Shown here: one piece after another, positions 32,606 through 42,152 of the stretch
How positions within the stretch are numbered: the first letter of the stretch is position 1
How the letters are laid out: every line of letters begins with the position of its first letter
NCBI GenBank assembly: GCA_018676675.1
Contig: JABHEG010000171.1
Coordinates: forward strand, 1 to 48,832
DNA length: 48,832 nt
From: Lentisphaerota bacterium
GTDB taxonomy: Bacteria > Verrucomicrobiota > Lentisphaeria > Oligosphaerales > JABHEG01
Reading direction: 5' to 3'
The notes under the pieces: generated by a model
The model's database searches: none
Told to the model about the DNA's origin: nothing
The model's input: the letters and a program-made list of their open reading frames with translations, nothing else
Position numbers and translations under genes: made by a program

Positions 32606-35405
32606 TGCCCATGTAGTCGCCGTTATTTAGGCCGCCCTGGGTCGGTGCCCAGGAGGAGGGCTCACACTTGCCGTCGCTCCAGTCGCTGCGTCCGAACTGG
32701 GCACGCCATACCTGGCCGGGTTCGGGCGTCCTGCTGAAGTCCTGCCAGGGAATAGCGATCTCGAGGATCCAGGAGTTTCCCTGTTCGTCGATTCCCGTTG
32801 CGACGCGCAGCTTGCTGTTCCACTGTTTGCCGTCCATGGCGTCATAGACCGCGGCCTTGGCGTTGATGATGTAGTGATAGAACTTGTCTTTGGGCCATTT
32901 CGGCGGCACGATGGCGAAATCGGCGCTGTCGTCGTTCCACACGGCGGCGTCGCGTTTGTCGTAAACGGCAGCGCGGTTGTTGACGTCGGCTTCTGTCAGC
33001 CTGTAGGCGACGTATAGGTGTGTGTCATCATAGCTCAACCGGACTTCGGTCTGGCATCTGGCCGGGCTGTCTGTCGTTCCGTGTCTTTGATGATCGAACG
33101 CGTAAAACCCGGTGAGCACTGGCGCGCCTGCCCATTCGCCGGTTGAGATCACGCCGTCGAGATTCGGGGGGGTGGAGCGTTTCGGCACGATCGCGACAGT
33201 GTTCAGGAAACTGTCGACTCGTTGATTGAATTCCTTCCAGGCCAGTCCTTGGGTTAACGGTTTCTCCTTGAACCGTCTCTGTATCTCTTCGCCCAGCGCG
33301 GCGTAGCGGGCACGCAGCGCTGGGTTGAGTGCGTCCCCTGACACGCCCGCATTCTCCGAGCTCTCCTCACGGGCAAGACGCGTAACCAACGCGCTGGCGA
33401 CTCGGCAGTAGGTGGGGTTCATGGGCTCTGCAGCGAGTTTCGTCTTGCCCTTATTGCCATCCAGAAGGACCGTGGGATCGCCGGCCAATCCATCGATGTA
33501 TCGGGCCAACGCCTCGCGTCCGAACGCTGCCTCGTTCAGCTTCGCGGCCAGCTCGAAGAACATGCCCGGGGTCAATTCCCGCTCAGTGGCGATCCAGTCG
33601 CACAGCGTCTTGGCCCGCGCGACGCCGGCGGCGTACCGGGTCACGGTGAAGGTGTCGTGGAAATGACGGATGCGGCGGCGTTGCCTCTCCGTCGCTGCCA
33701 GCCCCAGTGCCTGGTCGAGACTCCGGCTGCAATCGTCGATCACCGAGGGTGTCATGACCAAATCGATCGGTGCGCTGACGAACCAGTACGGATTCAGGTG
33801 CGAGGTGTTTCGGTTCCAAGCGTTCTCCAGGGCCGTGAAGTAGCGGACCATCGGCTCGGACGCCGGGCCGAAGCAATCGTCGCAGAACTGGCGCAGGAGC
33901 GTGTTCGGGTCCAGATCGACGTCCCAAAGCAGACGCGCGGTGATCCAGGTCTTCGGTCCGTCAAACCCGAAACACGTATACTCTTCGCCGTGGTAAGCGG
34001 TTCCGCCTGCCTCGGTGAAGAACTTCAGGAAGTCTCTGGTGGAACGCAGTTCCAGACGCGGATACTTGGCGCCGTTGAAGTCGACGTGCCAGCCGTGTAC
34101 GGCCAGCCGTTCCGCGACGTTGGCCCAGGGTAGGACAACGCCGCGCACCTGCTGGAACTGCTTCGTGCGGGCGTGGAAGAGCGAGTAGTCCGTCACCACC
34201 AGGACCACGATGTTGGGATGCAGCTTGAAGTCGGGGGGAGCGTAGGTGCCATTCTGGTAGGCCATTGCCCCGACCAGCTTTCCGGGATGTGTCTTCTCGA
34301 GTTCCCGGCAAACTCGGTTCAGGAACTTGAAGTAGACGTTCGAGTAGTTGGCCCGGCCGTCGTTGCTGTACTTGACTCCGCCATTGCCCGCCCGGCAGCG
34401 TTCGCACTCGCACCAGCCGTAGTTGTCGTTAATCGCCAAGCTGACCAGCTCCTCGTAGGGGCGCGCGTCGAAGAACGTCCGCGCCTCGTCAGCCACTGCC
34501 GCCACTACTTGAGGATTGCTCATGCACGGCTGCCAGTTCTTGGTCAGCTCCCACTTCTTCGGGATTTTGCGCTTACCGTCCAGCAACGGGTAGAACTCGG
34601 GGTTCTTCTTGCCGTATTTCTCAGGGGCCAGGAGCTTGCCGAGGTTATGGGGGATGTGGTACCGGCCGCCCCACGCTATCTGGTTACGAGTCATCCAGTC
34701 GCTGCGTTCGGGCACCCAGGCTCCGAGCGAGAAGTCGCGTGAGAGATAGTCCGGCGTGTGCTCCACGCTCAACTCACCGACCGCAATGGTGTCGTTCTGC
34801 GGGATGATGGTCCACAGCGGGTCCTTGGCCCCTTTTTTCTCCGGCAGGTAGTGGTGCACGTCCAGGACTTCCATGAGGAATGCGCTCATGGCGAAACCCA
34901 TGCCGCGGCGGTTCAGGTGTTGCTCGCCGCCGCAGGCGATGACCAGGTTGTCCCCCACCCGCTTGAGCACGGTGTGCTGCTTGTCCCGGGCGTCGAGGTC
35001 GAGGGCCAGGCCTTCGACGAATTGCGTGCGGCCAAGGTGAATCTGGGGACCCGTTGCGCCCCGGTGCGCTTCGGACCCGTCCTCCACGGCAGGAAGCGTC
35101 ACCCCACTGATCCGGCGCACCATGTCCTGCAACGTCCGGACCGGCCTGTCGATGTTACTGGAATGCACACTGTTCCGCCAGCGGAACTCGACTTGCTGCG
35201 CCGCGTAGGTGGCTGTGGGCTTGCCGGCTCCGTCCAGCTGCTTGAGGGGCGGCACTGGCTTCTCCCATCGCGGATGGACGATCGTGGCCACAGCCTTCCC
35301 GTCCCTGACAATGGTCAACGGCTCCGCCGCCTGAGTCGGCGCCGCCAACACGCTTGCCAAAAGCAATGTCCCACAGAGGAAGCCGGCTACTCTCTCGGGT
35401 CTCAT
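32589..35405 (-). CDS. Secreted DUF4838 protein with C-terminal CBM9-like domain (A)
   Basis: A 938-residue exported protein (signal peptide to about residue 26). Residues from about 60 to 190 resemble the N-terminal domain found before alpha-glucuronidase-type barrels (ISGVTLPAVED, IHLGRTQFVEG). The DUF4838 core follows with NDNYGWCECERCRAG, MAYQNGTYAPPD and GFDGPKTWITARLLWDVDLD. The final ~200 residues (PPNLDGVISTGEWAGAPVL to GLNNGDYMGIMLFE) are a CBM9-like sugar-binding sandwich. DUF4838 proteins are thought to be glycoside hydrolases of unknown specificity. The start overlaps the stop of the SGNH gene upstream (ATGA), so the two are coupled. Its 3' end overlaps the truncated sulfatase frame by 17 bases. 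Confidence 0.85.
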   Translation of the reverse strand: MRPERVAGFLCGTLLLASVLAAPTQAAEPLTIVRDGKAVATIVHPRWEKPVPPLKQLDGAGKPTATYAAQQVEFRWRNSVHSSNIDRPVRTLQDMVRRISGVTLPAVEDGSEAHRGATGPQIHLGRTQFVEGLALDLDARDKQHTVLKRVGDNLVIACGGEQHLNRRGMGFAMSAFLMEVLDVHHYLPEKKGAKDPLWTIIPQNDTIAVGELSVEHTPDYLSRDFSLGAWVPERSDWMTRNQIAWGGRYHIPHNLGKLLAPEKYGKKNPEFYPLLDGKRKIPKKWELTKNWQPCMSNPQVVAAVADEARTFFDARPYEELVSLAINDNYGWCECERCRAGNGGVKYSNDGRANYSNVYFKFLNRVCRELEKTHPGKLVGAMAYQNGTYAPPDFKLHPNIVVLVVTDYSLFHARTKQFQQVRGVVLPWANVAERLAVHGWHVDFNGAKYPRLELRSTRDFLKFFTEAGGTAYHGEEYTCFGFDGPKTWITARLLWDVDLDPNTLLRQFCDDCFGPASEPMVRYFTALENAWNRNTSHLNPYWFVSAPIDLVMTPSVIDDCSRSLDQALGLAATERQRRRIRHFHDTFTVTRYAAGVARAKTLCDWIATERELTPGMFFELAAKLNEAAFGREALARYIDGLAGDPTVLLDGNKGKTKLAAEPMNPTYCRVASALVTRLAREESSENAGVSGDALNPALRARYAALGEEIQRRFKEKPLTQGLAWKEFNQRVDSFLNTVAIVPKRSTPPNLDGVISTGEWAGAPVLTGFYAFDHQRHGTTDSPARCQTEVRLSYDDTHLYVAYRLTEADVNNRAAVYDKRDAAVWNDDSADFAIVPPKWPKDKFYHYIINAKAAVYDAMDGKQWNSKLRVATGIDEQGNSWILEIAIPWQDFSRTPEPGQVWRAQFGRSDWSDGKCEPSSWAPTQGGLNNGDYMGIMLFE

Positions 35406-37627
35406 GGCTCAACTCCATGTTCTCGATGAACGGCAGGTCGCGGACCGCGTCCATCGGCTTGTTGACTCAGGAGCTCGGCTCGGCGCGCGCCCATGCGGTA
35501 GAGCTCATAGACTTCGTCTGGGTTGAGAATCCGGTTGTATGCGCGGAAATCGTCGAGGCCCATGGTTCGCTTGTCGCCTCCCAGGGTGAAGGCCTCGCCG
35601 TGGGCTTCCGGAAACGCGTGCCAACGCCAGACGTAGACTACTTCGCCCTGAACGTACATGCGGGTCTGGTTCCGCCGGCCCCACTCCCCGACTGTGACGC
35701 AGACATGCAACCACTCGCCTTTGTCCCAATCGTCCACAGTCCACAGCGCCTGGCTGGCAAAGACCGGACGGGGCGTGCCATCCGTTCCTGCGGGGTTTGC
35801 GCTGCTGAAAAAGGTGAGATTGACGCCTTCTTTGGCGGACCTGAAACCGATCTCGATATGGTTGACCTCCCGCATGCGGCCGCCTCTCTTAATGCGTTCC
35901 GGATCATTCTTGCGGAATACCACGGGTAGGTTTCCCTTCTCTCCCGGGCTCCAGTGCGGCTTGATCCAGAACGCGATGCTGCCCTTGCCTAGAGGGAAGG
36001 AGTCCGGTTCCGTGTATGTGAGACCAGCGTCACCGGAGATGACGACCGCTTCACCCACCGGGCCCGTCTCGTATGTGACTTCGATCGGTTTGACAGGCGT
36101 GCAGACCGGCTCGCCAGTCGCGGCGGCAAGAGATCTGTCGAAGGGCAGGTGGAAGGTCAGCCCCACGGCCTCCTCAGTAACTGCGGTGTCCGGCAGGGGA
36201 AGCATGTCCCCGACTCGCGTGGTTTCGTACCTGTGTGGCACGGGCTGATTCACCCGATAGAGGTCTTTTGCCAACGCAGCCATCTCCGCGCGAATCTCGG
36301 CTTCGTGAGGTTTGCCCTCGATGTAATCGGCGAACTGTTTCTTGTAGAAGCCGTGCCACGGCTTGCCCTCCATCGCGGCAAGCTGCTTGTCGAGGAAAGC
36401 CGTCATCTGCGCCATGTCCGTCCTGTCGCCTTCGAAATGTCGGAGGCTTTTGAGTTCGATGAGTGCCATCCCTCGGAGTCTGCATGAGAGATCCCCGCGT
36501 TTCCTGTTCACCGTCGCGACGTGCACGGCTTGCTGGTACTGCGGTGTTTCGCGGTTCTTGGCCAAGTTGATCCCGTCGGCCAGGTCGCGAGCCTCGTAGT
36601 GTCCGACTTCTTCCTCGTCGATCTTCAGCGCATAGGCTCCGGACTGGAGGCCCGTCACGCACAATGCCTCGCGGTTCAGTTCGTCCGTGAACGGCACCAG
36701 TCTGACTCCGAGTGGCCCCACTTCGTCGGTGGGAAAGGGCAGCGCGTTCGCCTTGACAGTGAACTGCACGGACGTGTCGCCAGTCGTCAGCTCAGTCACT
36801 GTGCAGTTCGTTTGCTCCACGACCGTCCTCCCGGCTGCATCGATTTTCACGCTCGACACCACAGCCGGTGCCCCTTGCGCGGTGAGGAAGAGATAGGCCA
36901 TGACGAAGTGTCCGCGCGTGTCGGGGTGGACACGGCGTGTGTCGTAGAACGAGAACGTCGGATCCACCCGGTGCTGTTCTTCGAGAACTCGCAACACGCC
37001 AGTGTTCATGTCCACCAGAGCGGCATCGAAGCGCTCGGCCAGCGTTCGGCAGTGATCGGCGCACTTGAGCAGGCCGTCGTTTACGCGTGGTCGGGCAGGT
37101 TCCAGATGATCGGGGCCGCGGGAGAGGCTGATCTGATCAAAAGGCGACGGCGTGAAGAGCACGATCCTGCTGCCAATGCCTGCGATCTGTTTGCAGAGCT
37201 TGTCCATTTGCTCGCCGTACAGGTGCAGTTTCGCGTCTCTCTTCGCTTGGACCTCGGGCGCACAAGTCGTTGAACTGCCGTACAAGCTGCGGCCCACGTC
37301 GTTCATGCCAAGCATGACCGTGCACACTGTCGGGTTGCACGGCGCGATGTCCCCGTCGAAACGCCGGACCGTCCCTTGGGCCGTGTCTCCGCTGATACCC
37401 CGATCGAACACGGTGATCTCCCGATCGGGGAAGCGGGTGAGGTAGTACAGGTGGACGAACTCATGGTAGTCCGACTCGTTGGCATCGCCGTGAGTGATGC
37501 TGTCGCCGATGAAGCCGACTCGTTCGCCATCCTCGAAGAGCGGCGTGGCGGCTCGACCCGTTTCTGTGAGTATCCCGGCTGCGAGTGCCGCTGCACAGAC
37601 GAAACCGAGGAATACTCTTCGTCTCAT
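35402..37627 (-). CDS. Secreted SGNH-hydrolase (GDSL esterase) with C-terminal LamG-like domain
   Basis: A 741-residue protein from ATG at 37627; a longer start at 37660 would add 11 polar residues. The signal peptide ends near residue 26. The SGNH motifs are GDS (residues 41-43, nucleophile Ser43) in GFIGDSITHGD, Gly in GISGDTA, Asn in MLGMNDVG, and the Asp-x-x-His pair in VHPDTRGH. The middle part is unassigned. Residues from about 540 to 715 resemble a LamG/concanavalin-like sandwich (GKGSIAFWIKPHW, EWLHVCVTV, LDDFRAYNRILNPDEVYELY). A carbohydrate esterase that removes acetyl or similar groups from a bound glycan is the likely role. It lies between two DUF4838 genes on the same strand, forming a single transcript unit. 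Confidence 0.87.
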   Translation of the reverse strand: MRRRVFLGFVCAAALAAGILTETGRAATPLFEDGERVGFIGDSITHGDANESDYHEFVHLYYLTRFPDREITVFDRGISGDTAQGTVRRFDGDIAPCNPTVCTVMLGMNDVGRSLYGSSTTCAPEVQAKRDAKLHLYGEQMDKLCKQIAGIGSRIVLFTPSPFDQISLSRGPDHLEPARPRVNDGLLKCADHCRTLAERFDAALVDMNTGVLRVLEEQHRVDPTFSFYDTRRVHPDTRGHFVMAYLFLTAQGAPAVVSSVKIDAAGRTVVEQTNCTVTELTTGDTSVQFTVKANALPFPTDEVGPLGVRLVPFTDELNREALCVTGLQSGAYALKIDEEEVGHYEARDLADGINLAKNRETPQYQQAVHVATVNRKRGDLSCRLRGMALIELKSLRHFEGDRTDMAQMTAFLDKQLAAMEGKPWHGFYKKQFADYIEGKPHEAEIRAEMAALAKDLYRVNQPVPHRYETTRVGDMLPLPDTAVTEEAVGLTFHLPFDRSLAAATGEPVCTPVKPIEVTYETGPVGEAVVISGDAGLTYTEPDSFPLGKGSIAFWIKPHWSPGEKGNLPVVFRKNDPERIKRGGRMREVNHIEIGFRSAKEGVNLTFFSSANPAGTDGTPRPVFASQALWTVDDWDKGEWLHVCVTVGEWGRRNQTRMYVQGEVVYVWRWHAFPEAHGEAFTLGGDKRTMGLDDFRAYNRILNPDEVYELYRMGARRAELLSQQADGRGPRPAVHREHGVEP

Positions 37628-37674
37628 GTTGCTATTCCGTCTGTTGTACGCACGTGCCATGTCGGTTCATGCGC

Positions 37675-40335
37675 TCATTCCAGGACCAGCCAGCCGCGTT
37701 CGTTCTTCTGGGCGCCACGCCAGTGCCGCGTCTCGCGGGCAAGGGTCCAACTCCCCACGTTCCGGCCCCACTGGTTGCGGGCGTAGCGGACGAGGTTCAG
37801 GCGGAAGTAGGGCGCCCCGGCGGGGTCGACGTTGATTTTCTCCCAGCTCACGGCCATTTCCGTCTGCCACTCGTTCGCGCCCGGGTCCCAGACGGTCTTG
37901 TGCGACGCGACGGCTTCGATCCCCTTTTCCAGCAGACCACCGTACACGTTCACGATAAGCTGGCCGCCAGGTCTGTCGGCGAAATCCAGGTACACCTCAA
38001 CCGACGGCGTCTGGTTGGCGCTGCGGAATCCGCGTGCCCTGGCCTTGTCGCCGTGCTGCTTGAGGTAGTCGTCATAGCTGTCCTGGCTCTGGTCACCACA
38101 CCGTAACGCCACGTACAAGTAGTTGTCGTCATACGCGAAAGCGACATCCGTGGCGTAGGGGAAGGGCAACGCCGAGTTCCGGACGAACCACGTCTGCTTA
38201 CTCTTCCACTGCCAGCAGGCATCGTCCAAGCCGCCGTCGATGACGGGTGGCGTGTCTGCCCGGTTTGCCCCGACGATCCGTTGTGAGGCGTTGCGGAGGG
38301 TTGCCAGGCGTTTCTCGGCAGCCGGGCCTTCCCGCCGTACGTGTGCCGCCAGCTTGTCCACGGCCTTCCCGGCCGCATCACGCAGCCTTCCCGCATTGCG
38401 CTCGCCCTGGCCGAGCAGTTGCTCGATTTCCTGGCGGACGCTGCCCCCCAGAACGTATTCCATGAGCTCAATGGCCCGACTGCTGGCCACGATTGAGCCG
38501 ATTTGCCTGGCGTCCTTGCGCTGTAACTGGAAGACGTGACGCCAGAGCTCGGTACGGGGCCAGTCCTTCTCACCTTCCAGCAACGCAGTCAGCACGTCTG
38601 CGGGGGGCGCCTTTGCCTTCATCAGTTCCGCTGCGGCAGCGTGGGCGTGGTGACGCCTGACAACGGTCTCACTGACGGTTAGGCACGAGGCGAAGTAGTC
38701 GATCCGTTTTCGGGTGAGCGTATCGCCGGCTGCCTTTGTCTGTGCCTGATCCAGCAGCTTCCACAACGGCGGGAAGTCCTCGGGGAGCATCAGGTCGAAT
38801 TGGGACTCCCGTCTGTAGCCATACATGTTCCCGGATGCCTTGACCCGGGCGGCCCCCTCGGCGTAGTCCTGTTCGACGGCTTCGAAGTAGGCCTTCATGG
38901 GCTCCGCGGCCGGGCCGAAGCAGGCCCGGCACCAACGGCTCAGAAGCTGGCCGGGGTCCTGAGTGGGGGCCCACAGCAGGCGCTCGGTGATCCAGAGTTT
39001 GGGGCCGTCGAACCCCCGACCGTACTGCACCTCGGCGTAGAATCCCGAGCCCGGGCACTTCTCGGCCACATGCTTGAGTTTTTCGGCGAGATGGCGCGTG
39101 TAGATGCGCGGGATGGAGTAGCCTCTGCCATAGAGGTATTCGTAGAGCCCGATGCGGTCCACCCGTTCCAGCCAAGCGTCGACCTGGCCCAAGTCGTGTT
39201 CGCGTTCCGCGGGGTTGCCCCAGGCGCCGCTCGAATCGCAGATGAACGGGAGGATATTGCGCTGTACGGGGAAGTTGGGGGGATGCTCGGTCCGGCAGTA
39301 GGCGAGTGTACCGATGAACCTGTCGGGGTGTGTCTCGTGCACGCGGCGTGCGACCTCGTTCAGGAAGGTGTACCAGTAGTCACTGGCATGGGTTGTCTTG
39401 CCCTCGATTTTGATGCTGTGCGTTCGGCCCTGCAGCGGTTTGCAGCGTTCGCACTGGCAGTACTTGTAGGAGTCGTTCATGCCCAGGCTTGCAGAGAGGC
39501 GATTGGGCTGTTTGTCGAAACGCTCGCGGCAGTGCTCGGTCACGATGTCAATCACATCGGGATTCAGGACGCAGGGGTTCGGCGTGCTCGACCCTACACA
39601 CGGAACGCGCTTGCCTTGCCAGAGGCCGAAGTACTCCGGGTTGTCCGGGAACTGACTGGCGAGCATGAAGCGTTGGCCGATGTAGTGATGGAAATCGTAC
39701 CGGCCGTTGCCGGCGTGCAGCCGCCAGGTTCGGCCATCCCGGTAGGTGTTGAGGCAACGCGAGAGGAAAGCGGGTACTTCGACACGGCTTTCGGGCCGGA
39801 TGATCACGCGCTCGTGTCTTGGGGCAATGCTGAACAGCTCGTTGGGGATGTACTGGTCAATGCCGAGATAGGAACTGAGGAAGTCGTAGACCACGTACTG
39901 CATGTTGCCGGCGAGGATCACGAAGGTCGGCGTGACGTGAATCACGTAGCCGTCACTGTCCATGTCTCTGAGCCGGTCGCGGAAGAGCTCCCGCGTCCTG
40001 TTCGTGGCACCCAGGTAGATCGCGGGGCCGTCGGTTTCGGGTTTGTACACCCCTTCTGCGACGATTTGCAGTGTCCGTCCCGTGCTATCTTTGATGCTGT
40101 CCCGCAACTGCTCGGCATAGGCCTGTGCCGTCGTCGGGATAGGCCGAGGCGGATAGTCACCCACATATCGCCAGGCCAGTCGTTCCCCTTTGCTCTGGGC
40201 ACCGGTAACGATGACAGCCTGCGTTTGGTCATTGACCAGGGGGAACGCCGATGCCGCTCCCGAGTCTCGCGCGGCCCATACGAAGATGGCGATCAACACG
40301 CCTCTGAATGCAATTGCGTTCGCCGCACGCATCAT
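37675..40335 (-). CDS. Secreted DUF4838 protein with C-terminal CBM9-like domain (B)
   Basis: An 886-residue exported paralog of the other DUF4838 gene. GGAAGGAGCGAC stands directly before the ATG at 40335, a strong ribosome site. After the signal (ends about residue 30) comes the alpha-glucuronidase-N-like region (AIYLGATNRTRELF), the DUF4838 core (LGMNDSYKYCQCERCKPL, IGTLAYCRTEHPPNFP, GFDGPKLWITERLLWAPTQDP) and the C-terminal sugar-binding sandwich (PPVIDGGLDDACWQWKSKQ to ARETRHWRGAQKNERGW, given as end points). The conserved Cys-rich ECERC/QCERC element is present in both copies. It is the promoter-proximal gene of the - strand module. The activity is unknown; glycosidase action on a uronic-acid glycan is a guess from fold type and neighbours. 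Confidence 0.85.
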   Translation of the reverse strand: MMRAANAIAFRGVLIAIFVWAARDSGAASAFPLVNDQTQAVIVTGAQSKGERLAWRYVGDYPPRPIPTTAQAYAEQLRDSIKDSTGRTLQIVAEGVYKPETDGPAIYLGATNRTRELFRDRLRDMDSDGYVIHVTPTFVILAGNMQYVVYDFLSSYLGIDQYIPNELFSIAPRHERVIIRPESRVEVPAFLSRCLNTYRDGRTWRLHAGNGRYDFHHYIGQRFMLASQFPDNPEYFGLWQGKRVPCVGSSTPNPCVLNPDVIDIVTEHCRERFDKQPNRLSASLGMNDSYKYCQCERCKPLQGRTHSIKIEGKTTHASDYWYTFLNEVARRVHETHPDRFIGTLAYCRTEHPPNFPVQRNILPFICDSSGAWGNPAEREHDLGQVDAWLERVDRIGLYEYLYGRGYSIPRIYTRHLAEKLKHVAEKCPGSGFYAEVQYGRGFDGPKLWITERLLWAPTQDPGQLLSRWCRACFGPAAEPMKAYFEAVEQDYAEGAARVKASGNMYGYRRESQFDLMLPEDFPPLWKLLDQAQTKAAGDTLTRKRIDYFASCLTVSETVVRRHHAHAAAAELMKAKAPPADVLTALLEGEKDWPRTELWRHVFQLQRKDARQIGSIVASSRAIELMEYVLGGSVRQEIEQLLGQGERNAGRLRDAAGKAVDKLAAHVRREGPAAEKRLATLRNASQRIVGANRADTPPVIDGGLDDACWQWKSKQTWFVRNSALPFPYATDVAFAYDDNYLYVALRCGDQSQDSYDDYLKQHGDKARARGFRSANQTPSVEVYLDFADRPGGQLIVNVYGGLLEKGIEAVASHKTVWDPGANEWQTEMAVSWEKINVDPAGAPYFRLNLVRYARNQWGRNVGSWTLARETRHWRGAQKNERGWLVLE

Positions 40336-40664
40336 GTCGCTCCTTCCATAACCGGGACAATCCCGGTCGTTGCGCGATCAATGGGCAAAAGTGGGCAGCT
40401 AACAGAAGACCCTAATTGCGCACTATTGCGCAATCAAGCCTGCGCCCATCGCTCTGCAGGCCGGAGAGAAGATGGTGCTGGTGGTCAGGTGACACGTGTC
40501 GACCAAGAAGCGACGAAGGACTAACTTCCTTCGTCTCAACGCATTTCGCCAGATCTCACATGCCTGGTCGAGCTTTCCTCCGGTCAATCTCTACAGTATA
40601 GAAGCTCTGCCGTACTTCCCGTCTCAACACAAGCAGAGCGAGAAACGTGATAGTGGGAAAACAG
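40336..40664. promoter_or_regulatory. Divergent control region with two palindromes
   Basis: This gap of about 329 bases separates the DUF4838 module (-) from a sulfatase (+). It contains a perfect inverted repeat CCGGGA-CAA-TCCCGG (40352-40366) lying in the leader of the - strand gene. It also contains a pair of TTGCGCA words (TTGCGCA at 40416-40422 and the palindrome TTGCGCAA at 40426-40433) with a related GTTGCGCG at 40369-40376. The latter have the central CG and dyad symmetry of LacI-type operators. No gene was found in the gap, and no clear -10/-35 pair could be chosen. Confidence 0.4.
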
Positions 40665-42152
40665 ATGACTAACAACCGAGCTTTCGCCTACTGTTCCCGT
40701 CTTTTCGCAGGCGTGGTCGCAGTTCTTGCGGGCATCCTTGCGGGCAGTCTCTTTGCAGTTGAAGAGAGAGCGGCCAATGGCGGCGTCCGCCAGTCACCGT
40801 CCAATACTGCCCGTCCGAACATCATTCTCGTCATGGCTGACGATCAGGGCTGGGGAGACACCGGTTACAACGGTCATCCATTCGTGCGAACACCCGCCCT
40901 TGACGCCATGGCCAGGGAGGGGTTCGTGTTTGACCGCTTCTATGCGGGAGCGCCGGTCTGTTCCCCGACCCGTGCCAGCGTCATGACGGGGCGTTGTCCG
41001 GTCCGGTCGAAGGTTGCCAACCACGGTCGCTATATGCGTCCGCAGGAACAGACGATAGCTGAAACGCTGAAATCGGCAGGCTATGTGACCGGATTCTTCG
41101 GCAAACTGCACCTTGGGTCAGGGCAACCGAACACGCCCTGCAACCCCAGCGGCATGGGCTTCGATGAGTGGGTTATGGGGCTCAATTTCTTCGATAACGA
41201 TCCCTACCTGAGCCGAAATGGGAAGGTCGAACACGTCCAGGGCAAAGGTTCCGTGATCGTGATGGATGAAGCGATCGCATTCCTTAGGAAGCACAGGGCT
41301 GATCGTCGTCCTCTCTTCACAGTGATATGGTTCCCATCACCCCACGACCCGCATCGGGAAGTGCCTGATGGCCCCGCTCTCTACTCTGGGAAGAAACGGG
41401 CTGGATATTACCGGGAGATTACGCTGCTCGACCAGCAGGTCGGTCGCCTGCGTAGCGAACTGAGGAAGACGGGGATGGCGGACAACACGATCCTCTGGTA
41501 TTGCAGTGACAATGGGGGGCTCGTCAAGGAGACGTCCGGCGGCCGGGGGCGGAAGGGCAGTATCTACGAAGGCGGACTGCGTGTCCCGGGTATCATCGAA
41601 TGGCCTGCGCGCAAGCTCAAAGGACGAACTGCGGTTCCGGTCTCGACCTGTGATATGTACCCAACCTTAATGGCTTTGGCCGGGGTGGAGTTGATTGCCC
41701 CACACCCGCTTGATGGAATTGACGTCAGTGCGATCATCGCAGGAAAGACAGGTAGACGCAGCAAACCAATGGGTTTCTGGTTTCGCTTACAGACCGGGCA
41801 AGGAACGTGGAACGACCGGATTCTGAAGGCGATCATGGAGAAGCAGCAGGCGGGTGCACCACTGCCACACGATCCTCCGCGCATGCTCAAAGACGTGAAT
41901 GACTTTCCCCAGTTTCCGGGGGATACCGCGAAAGGGCATGCCGCATGGAATGACTGGCCCTTTAAGCTGCACCGCGTCAACGGCAATGCATATCAACTCT
42001 ACAATCTCGAAGCTGACCCGATGGAGGCAACCGATCTCTCCACTCGTCCCGAACATCAACAGCGACTTGAACGGATGAAGAAGGAACTGGGTGCCTGGAT
42101 GCGTTCGGTTGTTGGGAGCCTTAACGGAAACGACTATGCGAAGAAGCCGTAG
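40665..42152 (+). CDS. Secreted sulfatase (arylsulfatase-type, CSPTR motif)
   Basis: A 495-residue sulfatase. ATG 40665 gives a signal peptide ending near residue 31; GTG 40647 is an alternative with a few more residues. Landmarks: PNIILVMADDQGWGDTGYNG (metal-site DD at 59-60), Cys99 in CSPTR followed by ASVMTGRCPVR, FPSPHDPH, CSDNGGLVKETSGGRGRKGS (metal site and a substrate-lysine-like position) and LYNLEADPMEATDL near the end. It is the first gene rightward of the divergent control region. Downstream lies 350 bases of decayed sequence rather than a partner gene. Confidence 0.93.
   Translation: MTNNRAFAYCSRLFAGVVAVLAGILAGSLFAVEERAANGGVRQSPSNTARPNIILVMADDQGWGDTGYNGHPFVRTPALDAMAREGFVFDRFYAGAPVCSPTRASVMTGRCPVRSKVANHGRYMRPQEQTIAETLKSAGYVTGFFGKLHLGSGQPNTPCNPSGMGFDEWVMGLNFFDNDPYLSRNGKVEHVQGKGSVIVMDEAIAFLRKHRADRRPLFTVIWFPSPHDPHREVPDGPALYSGKKRAGYYREITLLDQQVGRLRSELRKTGMADNTILWYCSDNGGLVKETSGGRGRKGSIYEGGLRVPGIIEWPARKLKGRTAVPVSTCDMYPTLMALAGVELIAPHPLDGIDVSAIIAGKTGRRSKPMGFWFRLQTGQGTWNDRILKAIMEKQQAGAPLPHDPPRMLKDVNDFPQFPGDTAKGHAAWNDWPFKLHRVNGNAYQLYNLEADPMEATDLSTRPEHQQRLERMKKELGAWMRSVVGSLNGNDYAKKP

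Noticed and set aside
38800..40524. A 574-codon + strand frame opposite DUF4838 protein B
   Set aside because: Lies entirely antisense to a secreted protein with signal peptide, core motifs and a strong ribosome site; no motif in the shadow.
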